Of a stretch of 64,000 nucleotides of DNA, positions 32,201 to 43,324 are shown in pieces. The position numbers and the translations under genes are program-made. Source of the DNA: Vandiemenella viatica (taxonomy: Eukaryota; Arthropoda; Insecta; Orthoptera; Morabidae); assembly GCA_031002005.1 (NCBI GenBank), contig JARYHS010008074.1, positions 345,054,932 to 345,118,931 of the forward strand, given 5' to 3'. The number at the start of each line of letters is the position of its first letter. The stretch's first letter is position 1. The notes beneath the pieces are model-generated. The model was not told where the DNA came from. It saw only the letters and a list, made by a program, of their open reading frames with translations, and searched no databases.

Positions 32201-33055
32201 TCTCTGAATTTTGGATATGAATTCATGATTAACTTTGGGCTCATGATCTGACCTAGATACGTGCATCAACTTCTATATTCACGGGTACTGCTCAAAGTAT
32301 TGTGTTTGTGTAGGGATTTTTTTTTTTTCCAAAGCCATTTTCTTCTACATAATTAAGTGTTTGGTCTTCTTTATGATTCCTTTCTATATCCTTATCCCCT
32401 GTAAGAGATGTAGGGCTTCGATCTTCCTCCTTACAATCTTCCTGATATGTCCCACCCAGATGGTCATATAAGCAGATGATAGGACCAGATATTTATGCAT
32501 TACTCTTTTTACTATCAGCTTCTTCCACAATTTTCCCCACCCTCTTCTGCCACTGGGTATATTTCAGAAAAGAAATTAACATGTGATTGTTGAAATGCAG
32601 ACATAGAATAATTGAAAATCTTCATCTAACCAATACAAAAAATTAGTTTATTCTATTATTTTTTATTCATACAATGCAAAAGCTGGTTTGTCAGAAAACT
32701 GACATCAAAATGAATGATATTGAAAAATGTAGAAGTTGAAGAGTAACCAATTTTGGTCAGGATACTCTGTTCTGAAGAAGTGAGATTGATGTCACCATCC
32801 ATCTAAAAAACATTTATGATATGACCATTATCTAGTTTATGTAATGCAGCATAGGATTTGAAAAATATGGGCATCACACCACTGATTAGATGGATTGGCC
32901 AAACCATTAAAAAGTCTAAATGATTGCAAGGATTCCAGTAAGGTTGAGCCTAGAGAAACATACTATGTTCCACAAATTATCACATTAAGAGAGAGAACTT
33001 GTAATTGTTTGACTACTAGGATCATCAATAAATATTTTTTTAAGTTGTTTCTACA
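32201..33055. other. No recognised feature
   Basis: The minus strand between 32330 and 32590 has short charged frames, possibly from an old LINE, but not enough to assign. The rest is AT-rich. Confidence 0.35.
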
Positions 33056-33785
33056 AAACTTCTTCTGCTAGAGTTGTGGAAAGAATTGCTTGCTGAAGAC
33101 TTGAAATTTAAATATCTTGGCATTACATTTGATAACAAGCTTAACTGGGCAGGACACATTGGACATGCAGTAGGAAAAGGTTTCAAAATCCTGCACTTGT
33201 TGGAGAGAGTGATGAGGGGATGCACGAGAGAAGTAAATGAATTGGGTTACAAAACTTTGGTCAGACCATTGATAGAATATGGTAGTGTAGTATGGGACCC
33301 ACATTTTGTGTATCAAATACAGGAGTTGGAGAAGGTGCAAAGAAGGGCTGCTAGATTTGTTTCTGGAAATTATCGCAGAATGCAATCAGTGACAGATAAA
33401 GGAGCTGGAATGGGATTCATTGCAAGACAGGAGGAGGATGAGGAGGGTCATGGGAGTGTACAGGGTGTATACTGGCGATGAGGCATGGAAAGATATTGCA
33501 GTAGGTATGAAAAGTAGTTAATAGAGGGGAAAAGATGACCATGACCACAAGCTGGCACTCGATTTCAGGCACAAGGGTGTGGGAAGATTTTCTTTTGAGG
33601 TAAGGGTGTCAGGGAATGGAATGAGTTAGCGAGGGGAATGATGAATAACTTACCGAAAATGTTAAAAGAATTTAAAGTTAAAATTTGTAGAGGGAAAATG
33701 TAGGTGGGTGCAGGATAGGGGGAAGTTTGGTGTGTAGGGAAATTGCCACCGGAGCGTATGCTCCATTGCAATTAAATTAAATTAA
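33056..33785 (+). pseudogene. LINE family B, 5'-truncated copy
   Basis: It starts near GAAAGAATTGCTTGCTGAAG and encodes KYLGITFDNKLNWAGHIGH, VGKGFKILHLLERVMRG, YGSVVWDPHFVYQIQELEKV and RRAARFVSGNYRRMQSVTD. A small deletion shifts the frame at about 33400, and the rest (GKGVRDWNEL-like, LKEFKVKICRG) is in other frames. It ends in GCAATTAAATTAAATTAAA, the family B tail. It supplies the GLY codon where the better copy has TGA at 40559. Confidence 0.8.
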
Positions 33786-34439
33786 AATATCTAGTGTATG
33801 TTTCACTATTTAGCTAAAGAGCAGTATTTAATAAATTTGAAAGAAAATTGTTTAGCATAAACAATCTCTATACATGTTTTCAAATTTTTTTTGTAAACTT
33901 TTAGCTGCTATGATGCAGTATTTCTTAGAGAATGTGGTTGTCTTCATGTAAGACAAAGATTCTGAGGCTGCTAGAACTTCTGAGGAAGGCAAAAACTTTG
34001 TAACCAAATCACTAGATGACTTTGAAGAAACTGGTGTCCCTATACTGGGTGAAATGCCCAGCAAATACTGTTTTCTTTCTACAAGCGGAATTAACCCCAA
34101 ACACAGACAAATTGTTTGAATCAAATAAAGTCTGTAAAAACAATTTTGCAAATACAATCATCCTGTTTATAAAAAAAATATGGAAATTATATGTAGGCTC
34201 AAAATCAGCTTAAAGCTATAGATACAGCTTAATAACGATGATTTGGCTGACTTCCATCTTGGCATGTACATTATGATACTATTGACAATGAAAATGCTGG
34301 GATCAGATGTACACACCCAGAGACTCATCAAATAATTGAAGCCAGAGATAAAAAAAAAAGAGGTGGGAAGGGTGAGGGCATGGAGGAAAGAAATATATGG
34401 AGATGAAATACCGCTTATTCTGTGACGCCTCCTCTAAAC
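33786..34439. other. No confident feature
   Basis: Near 33955-34010 ATTCTGAGGCTGCTAGAAC and TTCTGAGGAAGGCAAAAAC faintly recall Penelope-element ends. A GA-rich tract spans 34350-34400. No gene. Confidence 0.3.
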
Positions 34440-34500
34440 TCTCGGCTGATACTGTGCATGCGCAGCGGCGGCCATATAACGTACCCGTACAATTGTTATG
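34440..34500 (+). promoter_or_regulatory. Promoter-like motifs upstream of THAP fragment
   Basis: TGTGCATGCGCAGCG near 34453 resembles the NRF-1 site, and GGCGGCCATATAAC directly after contains a YY1-like GCGGCCAT. These GC motifs stand out in AT-rich DNA 60-100 bases upstream of the THAP ATG. Confidence 0.3.
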
Positions 34501-34559
34501 TTCACATTGTGTTTGATGCTGTGATTATTTCATTTTCTAATGTGTCTAAGTTTTTTATA

Positions 34560-34658
34560 ATGCTATTTTGCACTACACACGGTTGCACAAATAGGCCACA
34601 TAGTAAAGAACCTGGAATATCATTTCATAAGGAGTTGCATTGTAATTATTGTTCTTGA
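34560..34658 (+). CDS. N-terminal THAP-domain fragment
   Basis: The frame MLFCTTHGCTNRPHSKEPGI then SFHK has the CxxxxC spacing and ISFHK strand typical of the start of THAP zinc fingers (C..(Y/H)GC.NR...GISFHR). After FHK the homology ends and a stop comes at 34656. THAP genes often have an intron after this point, so the fragment could be a first exon whose partner I could not find, or a relic. The tryptophan and C..H of the second half are not visible nearby. Confidence 0.45.
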   Translation: MLFCTTHGCTNRPHSKEPGISFHKELHCNYCS

Positions 34659-35189
34659 AGTGTGCAGTAGGAATTGGCAAGTTTGGTGCCTGTCTATAAA
34701 TATTTAGTCATAGCTCTCAATAGGACGACTTTGTTTTCAAATTTTTGTTTGTGTAGTGTAGAGAATCAGCATACCTTGGTATTTTGCACATAATAGACTA
34801 GCATTTCTTTTTAACGAGTGTTGAAAATGAGTGAGTTTTACATTGCGATTCAGTGAATTTAGTATTGCGCTCTTTCTTTCGTCATGTTGCAGTTTATACT
34901 GACAGTGTATGATGAAATTAAATGTGTTAAATTATGCTATGCAATCTAGGAATCTTGATGAAGAATACAATGTTGTTACCCCAAACGCAGTTTGCAATTC
35001 AAATGCAATTTAGTGGAGATTGTGGTTAGGTCTAAGTGCAGTCTGTAGCAGAATGGTTTTGTTGTTGCATAAGGGACAAAGAATTTATCTGTTATTGTTA
35101 GTAATTTCATGAGAACCATGTTAGTGAGAAAACGTGTATCATGATGTAAACTACTTCCAGCTAATCCCAATTAAGCTTACAATGTATGG
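34659..35189. other. No recognised feature
   Basis: Continuation downstream of the THAP fragment. I searched for the second half of the THAP motif (W then C..H) and did not find it. Confidence 0.35.
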
Positions 35190-35760
35190 TAACAAGATAA
35201 CTTTATTCTGGTCTAGGCCACATTTCAACCTAACCATACGTGGTAGTAATAAAACTGAAATATCCATTCTGCATGTCCACCATGTAATTCATTGTGGCTT
35301 TGGCAGAATTAATTTTTGGTCCAGACCGCATCCCAACCCAATCCCCTCAATTTGGAGACAGTATATCCCAAAAGCTAAGCAAGATATCGAAAAATTTTAT
35401 TCTTTATTTTCGATTTGTCTCATCGTGTTAGATAAGAATCCATCATCAAATTTGAAATTTTTCTTCTGTATTTCAACTCGACACCTCACTTTTGAGACAC
35501 TCTCGAGAACTAGGCGAGATATCGAAAAATTTTATTCCTTTTTTGTCTTGTCTTTTTAAATAAGAATCCATCATCAGACCAAATTTTTCTTCTGAATTTC
35601 AACCAAAAACATCTCACATTTGAGACAGAACATCTCGAAAAGTAAGCAGAATATTAAAAAAAAAAATATTTTTCATTTTTTATTTGTCTCATCGAGTAAC
35701 ATAATAATCCATCACCTGATTGCAGTGTCATGTTTATCGTAGAGTCCCCTTGAGGTTTTT
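35190..35760 (+). repeat. R1 repeat in tandem (about 3-4 monomers)
   Basis: GGTCTAGGCCACATTTCAACC (35203 region) and GGTCCAGACCGCATCCCAAC (35320) start two units. GAGAACTAGGCGAGATATCG, TAAGCAAGATATCG and GTAAGCAGAATATT, each followed by AAAAATTTTATT and AAGAATCCATCATC, recur at intervals of about 130-150. It is the clearest tandem form of the R1 family. Confidence 0.7.
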
Positions 35761-36195
35761 GTTCATATTCCCTGTGTCTATATGGATTGGTAATAAGGCG
35801 GCCACGCCTCCCCACTCCTCCTCCGCCTGGCATCACTTCAATGCATGGTTGAGGTCCCTTGCGTCGTCTCCATACATTTCTTTTCTCCATGGGTGAGGGA
35901 AGAATGAGAAAATTAAAAATTTCTGGAAAATATAATCTCTGGATTTCATTTGCATTTCAAGGTTTTTTTTATGTTATCACACATCCATCATCTAAGTTAA
36001 GTGGTGGTTCATTTCCCTATCCTAATTCATAATTGCTTTTCATTAGTTAGCACCTATTGTTTCATGATATATATATTGGATAGGAGAAGAGATTTAATGC
36101 AAAAATTTCAGTGCTCTATGTGAGTATTTATACGTGTTTAGAAGCTGTGGTATTCTCAACTTTGGCAAGATGCTTTTTTTATATCTATATATATA
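35761..36195. other. No gene; Penelope 3' end-like block
   Basis: CACATCCATCATCTAAG then AAGTGGTGGTTCATTTCCC near 35980 matches the blocks at 19763 and 16021. The rest has no assignment. Confidence 0.4.
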
Positions 36196-36237
36196 CAGTG
36201 GTTATTCTCCCTATATATATAGGGAGAATAACCACTG
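36196..36237. repeat. Perfect 42 bp palindrome
   Basis: CAGTGGTTATTCTCCCTATAT is followed at once by its exact reverse complement. Further out, TCAACTTTGG (left, near 36158) pairs with CCAAAGTTGA (right, near 36242), so a larger imperfect hairpin is possible. Confidence 0.9.
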
Positions 36238-36295
36238 CTTTCCAAAGTTGAAGGTTACCAAGTCTTTGAAACACAGATAGACACATTCTCCTATA

Positions 36296-37539
36296 CTCTG
36301 ATCAGCCAGAACATTATGACTACCTACCTACTATCAATATAAACCCATCCAGGCGATAGCAGTATCATCTGACGAGGAACAACTGCTAGTCAGACAAATG
36401 CATGGTATATGTAGTATCAGCGAGCATGCTATACATGTTTAGAATGGGAAAGGCGCGTGATCTATTTGAATTTGACTGAGGGCAGATCGTGATGGCCCTG
36501 ACTCAGCACAAGCATTTCGGAAACTGGACGACTTGTCAGGTAATCAAGGAGTGCTGTAGTGAGTGTCTTCAACAAGTGGTGAAACCAAGGTGAAACCATG
36601 TTCAAACATCAAGGAGTTGGGCAGCCACCCCTCATTACAGATGTCGGATGTCATAGGCTGGGCAAACTCATAAAACAGGACAGGCGGTGAACTGTGGTGG
36701 AACTAACATCAGACTTTAATGCTGGGCAGAGTACAAGTGTGTCTGCACACGCAGCACCCACTGAACACTCCTAAAAATGGGCTTCCGCAGCCGACAAACC
36801 ATGCATGTGCCAATGTTAACACCACATCATCGGCAACTACAACTGAAATGTGCTTGTGTCCATCATCACTGGATGTTGGCGCAGTGGCAGAACGTTGCAT
36901 AGTCTGATGAAACCTGATACCTTATTCATCATGCTGATGGGAGGTTACAAATCTGTCGTTTTCCAGGGGAACAGCTCCTTGACACTTGTACTGCAGATGG
37001 ATACAAGCTGGTGGTGACTTATTTATGCTCTGGGGAACATTCACTTGGGCATCCATGGGTCCAGTGGAGCTCATGCAAGACACCATGATGACCAATAAGT
37101 ATCATACACTGGTTGCAGACCAGTCACCCATTCATGATGACCATGTTACCCAACAACAGTGGCATTTTTCAACAAGATAATGCATCATGTTACAAGGCCA
37201 GGAGTGTGATGGAGTGGTTCGGGGAAGACAGTGGCGAGTTGCAGTTGATGTGCTGCCCCTCTCCCCCCCCCCTCTCCCCACCAAGCTCGCCAGATCTACT
37301 GGAAACCTGGCCGAACACATCTGGGATGTGATTGAACGTGGCATCAGAGCTCATCACTCCCCTCCTCGGAATTTACAGAAATTAGGTGACTTGTGTGAGC
37401 AGATGTGGTGCCAACTCCCTCCCGCACCTTACCAAGACTTCACTACTTCCATGCGAAGATACGTCACTGCTGTTATCCGTGCTAAAGGCAGACATACCGG
37501 CTACTAGGTAGGTGGTCATAATGTTCTGGCTGATCAGTG
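36296..37539 (+). mobile_element. Tc1-like transposon, degenerate
   Basis: The ends CTCTGATCAGCCAGAACATT and CACTGATCAGCCAGAACATT (complement) are terminal inverted repeats flanked by TA. Inside, in several frames, MGKARDLFEFD, WTTCQVIKECC, LQLKCACVHHHW, SDETRYLIHHADGR, FQQDNASCYKARSVMEWF and AEHIWDVIERGIRAHHSPP then YVTAVIRAKGRHTGY match the DDE transposase of the Tc1 group. It carries several frameshifts and stops, so it cannot encode an active enzyme. Confidence 0.9.
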
Positions 37540-37669
37540 TATATAATAATAGTAACAATAATAATAGGTGTCAAGTAGCAAAAAGGAATTACAAGTTAGG
37601 ATAGGGTAATGAGCTACAGACTACCTTAGAAGATGGTTGTGTGTCATGAACACACAAAAGAGACACAAG

Positions 37670-37838
37670 ATATTTAAAATTCAAGCCTTCAACAAGCAAT
37701 TCTGACCCCTCCCTATAATCATAATTAGCCTTTAGTTTTTTTATCTGTGTACCTAATAAGCTGACTCTTCTTGGCATTTATAATCATTCCATGGTGACCT
37801 ATCCATTTAGATATTCTATCCAGGTCACCCTGCATCTA
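37670..37838 (-). pseudogene. LINE family B relic
   Basis: The complement encodes VSLLGTQIKKLKANYDYREG, SELLVEGLNFKYL, corresponding to SQLIRYTNKKQKVNYEYKVG and KELLTEDLKCKYL of the best family B copy. Small internal fragment. Confidence 0.6.
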
Positions 37839-38039
37839 AGTCAAGTGGTTCATTTCCTTATCTATATTATGAAAACAAATTTTATCTTATTACTGTATAC
37901 AGACTTTTCCATAGTGTAATTTCCTGTAATTTTTGATTGGCTACTTCTCCCCCTACCATTGCCACCTGTACCCTTCCCACATTGTTCATCTCTGGCTTCA
38001 GTCATGTGGTGAGTCTTGGTGTGTAAAAATATGATCCTA

Positions 38040-38200
38040 TGCCGTGTCACACCTGTATATGTGATTAAATTTTGGTCTCTTGGTTAGCCCAGCACACTAA
38101 ACCATTATGAAAAAGGCCAACATTTTGGACATCATGCTGCGGCCTTCTTCATAGGTAGTAAGAAGCATGACAGCCAAACTGTAGGCCTTTTACACAATGA
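38040..38200 (-). repeat. Penelope-type end fragment (possible)
   Basis: The complement of 38110-38150 reads ATGAAGAAGGCCGCAGCATG then ATGTCCAAAATGTTGGCC. A 'GAAGAAGGC...CGAAA.GTTGG' block is common in the terminal repeats of Penelope-like elements. No coding region is attached. Confidence 0.35.
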
Positions 38201-38734
38201 TCTGGCATCACCTGGATAACCAAGACGCCTGCGCATTCTTGGTCATGAAAGTCTACAATTACATGGTTAAGGTTTATATAAAAATATTGTAAAGTAGGTT
38301 TGTAATTATGTGTTTATTACTGCCCTCCTGGCTTAATCAGTGGTGAGTGTGAAGTTTACTTTCCCTATCCTTCCTTATTAGCATGTACATTAATTAGATG
38401 TTCCAGCAGTGACAATCAGATACTGCTCATAAAAACCACAAACTTCAGCAAATAATGTACCACCATTTCTGTGTTTGCTCTAGATACTGTGAGATACCAT
38501 GCAATTAGTTAAAAGTAAAAAATAATGGTAAAATATACCTCAAGTAACAAATACATCAAGTCTGCTCTCAAAAAACAACAGAATTTTAGCAATAAATTGG
38601 TTTGTACTATGTCTATATTATAATAATGTATAAATAGCAATCTTTTCGAATACATGTTAAAATATTGCAAATTATCGAAAAGTTAATGAACACCCTACAA
38701 TACAGATACAGTAATACAATGTTAGTGAGCAAAT

Positions 38735-41178
38735 GAATATCTGGACATAAATAAGATTAATAACACACGGGAACAAAGATTTGCAAATACCTTAGTAAGG
38801 GAAGGAGGATTTACACAAGTGGTAGAGCAAAACACTAGGGGGCAAAATATTTTGGATATATTCCTAATAAAGCCCGATGATAACCTCGTGGGGTGTCAAG
38901 TAACGGAAGGAATAAGTGATCATGACGCAGTTCTGATAGATATTAGAGGATTCAGTGAACCAGCAGCAAAAACTGAAGGGGGAAATAGGTACAATTATAA
39001 AAAGGCACAGATTTCAAATTTGAAGAGATATTTCAGAGAACGTTTCAGCAAATGGAAGGAAGGCACAAGTACAGTAGAGTCAAGGTGGGAAGAGTTCAAG
39101 GAGATAATAAGGAAGGGGGAAGAAAAATTCATTCCAAAGCAGAATATAAAGAGAAGTAGAGAACCTGTGTACTATAATAGGGAAGTGAGGAGGTTAAAGA
39201 GGTTGGTACGAAGAGAACATAACAGAGTTACGAGACAGCAGGGTAGTAGGGAATATTTGAAACAACTAAACAAGGACTTAATAACAGCAAAGAAAGTTGC
39301 TAAAGATGGGTTTATGAAGAGTATGGTCAGTGCAGGAGGACCACTGACTGATGCATCTCGAAATTTCTATGGCTATATCTGGAAACTGAAGGGAAGGGAG
39401 GGTGTAGAGATGCTCATAGATAAGGATGGAGAAGTAGTTACTGAGGATTTGAAAAAGGCAAAGATTTTAAATAACTGGTTTAGTGAGAGCATTAGGGACA
39501 ATGAATCAGAAACGGGAAGGTCTAATTCGGAGAACAAGCTTAACAATACGATTAGAAATGAAGATACTAAAAAATTTGAAATTCATCCTGAAGAAATCAT
39601 GAAGGAAATAAGAAAGCTGAAAAACCATAAGGGGGCTGGTGCAGATAATATTACTACAGATATCTTAAAGATAGTCGGATGTGACATTGTACCTTATCTT
39701 GAAATATTATTTAAATTGAGTCTGGATACTTGCCGCTTACCACAAGACTGGAAAAGTGCGATAGTAGTACCGGTACATAAAGGAGGGGTGAGAAATAGAG
39801 TCGAAAATTACAGGCCAATCAGTTTGACTTCAGTGGTAGGTAAATTAATGGAAAGATTGATATGCAACCACATCAGAAATGTATGTGAGGAACGTAAGTG
39901 GTTTTCAAGTAGGCAACATGGCTTCAGGCAAGGATATTCATGCGAATCTCAGTTGGTGGGATATATGCAAGATATCTCAGATGAAATGGACAAGGGAGGC
40001 CAAATTGATAGTGTAGCGCTGGATCTTTCAAAGGCGTTTGACAGAGTAAGCCACAAAATGGTAGTAAATAAGGTAAAAAGTATTGGAGTGGATGAGAAAG
40101 TGATTTGCTGGGTAGAAGAATTTTTAAAAGGTAGAAAACAGAAAGTTAGGGTGGGAAATGCGGTATCAAAGGAAGTGGAAGTAAAAATGGGAGTGCCGCA
40201 GGGTAGCGTATTGGGACCATTGCTATTCATTATTCTAATGAATAATTGTGTTGATTGTTTACTATCTGAAATTAGATTGTTTGCAGATGACATAATGCTG
40301 TATAAAAGGATCAAAACAATAGAGGACTGTAAACAGTTGCAGGCTGATCTGGACAGGATATCTAGTTGGGTTGGTAAACATGGGATGAAGATAAATGCAA
40401 AGAAGAGTCAGCTAATTAGATACACAAATAAAAAACAAAAGGTAAATTATGAATATAAGGTGGGGAAAGAATTGCTTACTGAAGACTTGAAATGTAAATA
40501 TCTTGGCATTACATTTGATAACAAGCTTAACTGGGCAGGACACATTGGACAGGTGGTATGAAAAGGTTTCAAAACTCTGCACTTGTTGGAAAGAGTGATG
40601 AGAGGATGCACGAGAGAAGTAAAGGAACTGGGTTACAAAACTTTGGTAAGACCATTGCTCGAATATGGTAGTGTAGTATGGGACCCACATTTTGAGTATC
40701 AAATACAGGAGTTGGAGAAGGTGCAAAGAAGGGCTGCTAGATTTGTTTCTGGAAATTATCGCAGAATGCAATCAGTGACAGATATGATAAAGGAGCTGGA
40801 ATGGGATTCATTGCAAGACAGGAGGAGGATGAGGAGGGTCATGGGAGTGTACAGGGCGTATACTGGCGATGAGGCATGGAAAGATATTGCAGTAGGTATG
40901 AAAAGTAGTTCATGGAAGGGAAAAGATGACCATGACTACAAGCTGGCACTCGATTTCAGGCACAGGATTGTGGGAAGATTTTCTTTTTTAGGTAAGGGTG
41001 TCAGGGATTGGAATGAGTTACCAAGGGGAATGATGAATAACCTACCGAAAACGTTAAAAGAATTTAAAGTTAAAATTTGTAGAGGGCAAATGTAGGTGAG
41101 TGTAGGATAGGGGGAAGTTGGGTGTGTAGGGAAATTGCCACCAGAGCTTGTGCTCCATTGCAATTAAATTAAATTAAA
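38735..41178 (+). pseudogene. LINE family B, near-intact ORF2 with one internal stop
   Basis: CR1-like non-LTR retrotransposon. One frame runs from about 38740 to 41095 (~785 codons). It holds the C-terminus of the apurinic-type endonuclease (TRGQNILDIFLIKPDDN, then GISDHDAVLID), a linker, and RT: KNHKGAGADNIT, NYRPISLTSVVGKLMERL, HGFRQGYSCESQL, VALDLSKAFDRVSHKMV, MGVPQGSVLGPLLFI, LFADDIMLYKR (catalytic), YLGITFDNKLNWAGHIG. A TGA at 40559-40561 interrupts it, then the same frame continues VRPLLEYGSVVWDPHFEYQI to GRFSFLGKGVRDWNELPRGM and stops at 41093. The N-terminal endonuclease and ORF1 are missing. The 3' tail is (AATTA)n-like. It looks recent: one nonsense codon and no frameshift. Confidence 0.85.
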
Positions 41179-41493
41179 TTTGGTGTCATAATGAGTCATA
41201 AGAGCTGTTTTCGGAACAATGTAATTCACAAGTGGAAGCATCAATGAAACACTGAATGCAGGTACTGATGAATGTTGAAACATGCTACAAGACCCATTTG
41301 TCAGAAAGAAGTTTCAACATGCTTCTGTCATAGATCAAGTAAAGAATGCAGAGATAAGATTATCTGCCAGGGAGTAAGCTGCACTTGGTTTTTATTATTG
41401 TGTGCTGCTAGGCCAATGGCCACCTTATTTGAAGTTTTACAAACGGCATCCTAACTGAACTACAGAGCAGTGGAAGAAATTGTTACTGAGATG
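41179..41493. other. No recognised feature
   Basis: Sequence between two LINE 3' ends. The 60-codon frame at 41272 has no recognised domain. Confidence 0.35.
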
Positions 41494-42420
41494 ACTTAAT
41501 TTATTTATTTCTTAACCTGTAGAGAGTACAGAATTGGAGTATTTAAGAATTTCATCAACAAAAATTATTAGTACATTAGATTTCCACTAACAGTACTATT
41601 AAGTATAACTACTCACTTAAGCTAATTTCCAAAGATTTACAGTTTATAATAGAGAATCTATAAATCAGAATTCACTTTGTTGACTAGGTAAGTTTTTAAT
41701 TTGCCACTGAATTCTGCACCATGTAGCAACTTTAACTCCTTGGGGAATTTGTTGAACAATATTACCCCTTTTTTGAATGGATCTTGTTCAGCATATTGAT
41801 CATTTAATCTTACTTGAAAGTAATTGTCTTGACCTCTTATACCATGGCTGTGAATGCTATGGTTGTTTATAGTTTTACATGGGATATTTACAACCAGGAG
41901 TATAACTGTACAAACCAAAGTGTGTTAAAATTTTATTTTGCTGAAAATTAGGCCTGCATGAAACTCTCTGTCCAATGCCAAATATAAATCTAAGTGTCCT
42001 TTTTTGCACCTTAAATAGTCTGTTCATGTAGCAGTGTGCCACTGCTCCCCATATTTCAATGCCATATATTAAGTGGGATTGTATCAATCCATAATACACT
42101 GTTAATTTTAAATCATTTTGGGAGTAATGGGATATTCTTTTTAACATGAAGGAATTTTTATTTATCTTTTTACAAGTTTCACTAATATATGCCTCCCATG
42201 ATAGGTTAGCATCTACTGCGATTACCAAGAATTTAATAGATTTTGTATGCAGTATGTTATCAGCACCACATGTAGGGCAGTTACCTTCTTCAGAATTGTG
42301 CCTTTTTCTAAATAACATGTGAACAATTTTAGATGGATTTACACTCAAGTTGTTGTTTATGATATCAATTATATTTTGGATTCTACTGAGCAGACTAGTA
42401 ATATATCTGCACTGACACTC
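41494..42420 (-). pseudogene. LINE family E fragment
   Basis: The minus strand encodes MSVNPSKIVHMLFRKRHN, NILHTKSIKFLVIAVDANLS, YGLIQSHLIYGIEIWGAVAH and LFKVQKRTLRFIFGIGQRVS, then after a frameshift near 41895 SHGIRGQDNYFQVRLNDQYA and GVILFNKFPKELKLL. This is the post-catalytic and C-terminal part of a Jockey-type ORF2. A TAAATAAATAAATT tail near 41496 marks the 3' end. Not the same family as A or B. Confidence 0.75.
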
Positions 42421-42682
42421 AAATAAACAGTGAACCTTTCAGACATCTAACAACAACATTTACAAGAATGTGTTATGCCAGCAGTAAAATTTTGTGGCTG
42501 ATATTCAGTGGTCTGAGGTTGATTAATGTAACAGGACATTTTATACTACAATGTGATTTCCGCAGTGTGAACATTGTTTGGAACAGGCTCTTTTCCATAT
42601 GAGCAAGATAACGCTTCTGTATGTAAAGCAAGATATATTAAGCCATGGTTTGAAGAAAAATGGACGAGTTGCTTAAACAGCC

Positions 42683-42765
42683 CCTAACACCCTTACCTAA
42701 AAAGAAAATCTTCCCACACCCTTGTGTCTGAAATCGAGTGCCAGCTTGTGGTCATGGTTATCAAT
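42683..42765 (-). pseudogene. Short LINE family B relic
   Basis: CTTCCCACACCCTTGTG then TGAAATCGAGTGCCAGCTTG match the complement of the family B segment encoding the KLALDFRH and RFSFLGKGV region. About 80 bases. Confidence 0.6.
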
Positions 42766-43324
42766 GAGAGTTTAACCCAGCAGCTTGACTCTAAACTATT
42801 GCATATCTATGACCATGATTCTTCATAATTTTGACATTTAATGGTTGAATTTTGAAAAATTCCTTTTGTAATTGAATTGGTTATTTGGAAAAGGCCATAA
42901 ATCCACATTTCAAAATTTTACAGGAGAGCATTAAAACTGAATAGTGCAAAATCTGTAAATGAAGTTAATTGTTTTGGATTTATATTTACTACTCAATACT
43001 GATATTACTGTGAAAGGTCCATTAAAAAAATATGGTATTTAGTGGTAATAAAAATAATTTTTATGAATTGGAAATATGGCGTTTTCCAATTAAACAAAGA
43101 CTAGGAAAATGGTACCCAATTTTAATGCATATAGAAGGCTTGGAGAAATGGCTCCTTCACAGCAAACGTGCAGTTCTTCTAAGAGGACTTATTTCTTTAA
43201 TAAAACCCATTTTGGAAAAATGTGGATTTACGGCCTTTCTCAAATAACTGATTCAATTAATGATGTTAACAAAGGTAAGAAAGAACTTAATCTTTAAAAT
43301 GATACCTCATTTATTATGCTTCTT
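42766..43324. other. No recognised feature
   Basis: AT-rich. The frames at 43032 and 43109 overlap and lack any domain pattern. Confidence 0.35.

Larger units (their letters stand above)
37540..38734. other. LINE B relic, Penelope-like block and unassigned sequence
   Basis: Only two recognisable pieces lie here, listed separately (37670-37838 and 38040-38200). The remainder is AT-rich with a TGATGAATATC-type tract and no gene. Confidence 0.4.

Noticed and set aside
33040..33771. Minus-strand frames opposite LINE B copies
   Set aside because: They are antisense shadows of the plus-strand RT coding sequence. The same applies opposite 38735-41178.
35190..35760. CRISPR-like array
   Set aside because: Units are long, adjacent and diverged, with no regular short repeat and unique spacer pattern. 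This is a eukaryotic tandem repeat.
36709..37331. Several separate short genes
   Set aside because: They are frames and shadows of one degenerate Tc1-like transposase between clear TIRs.
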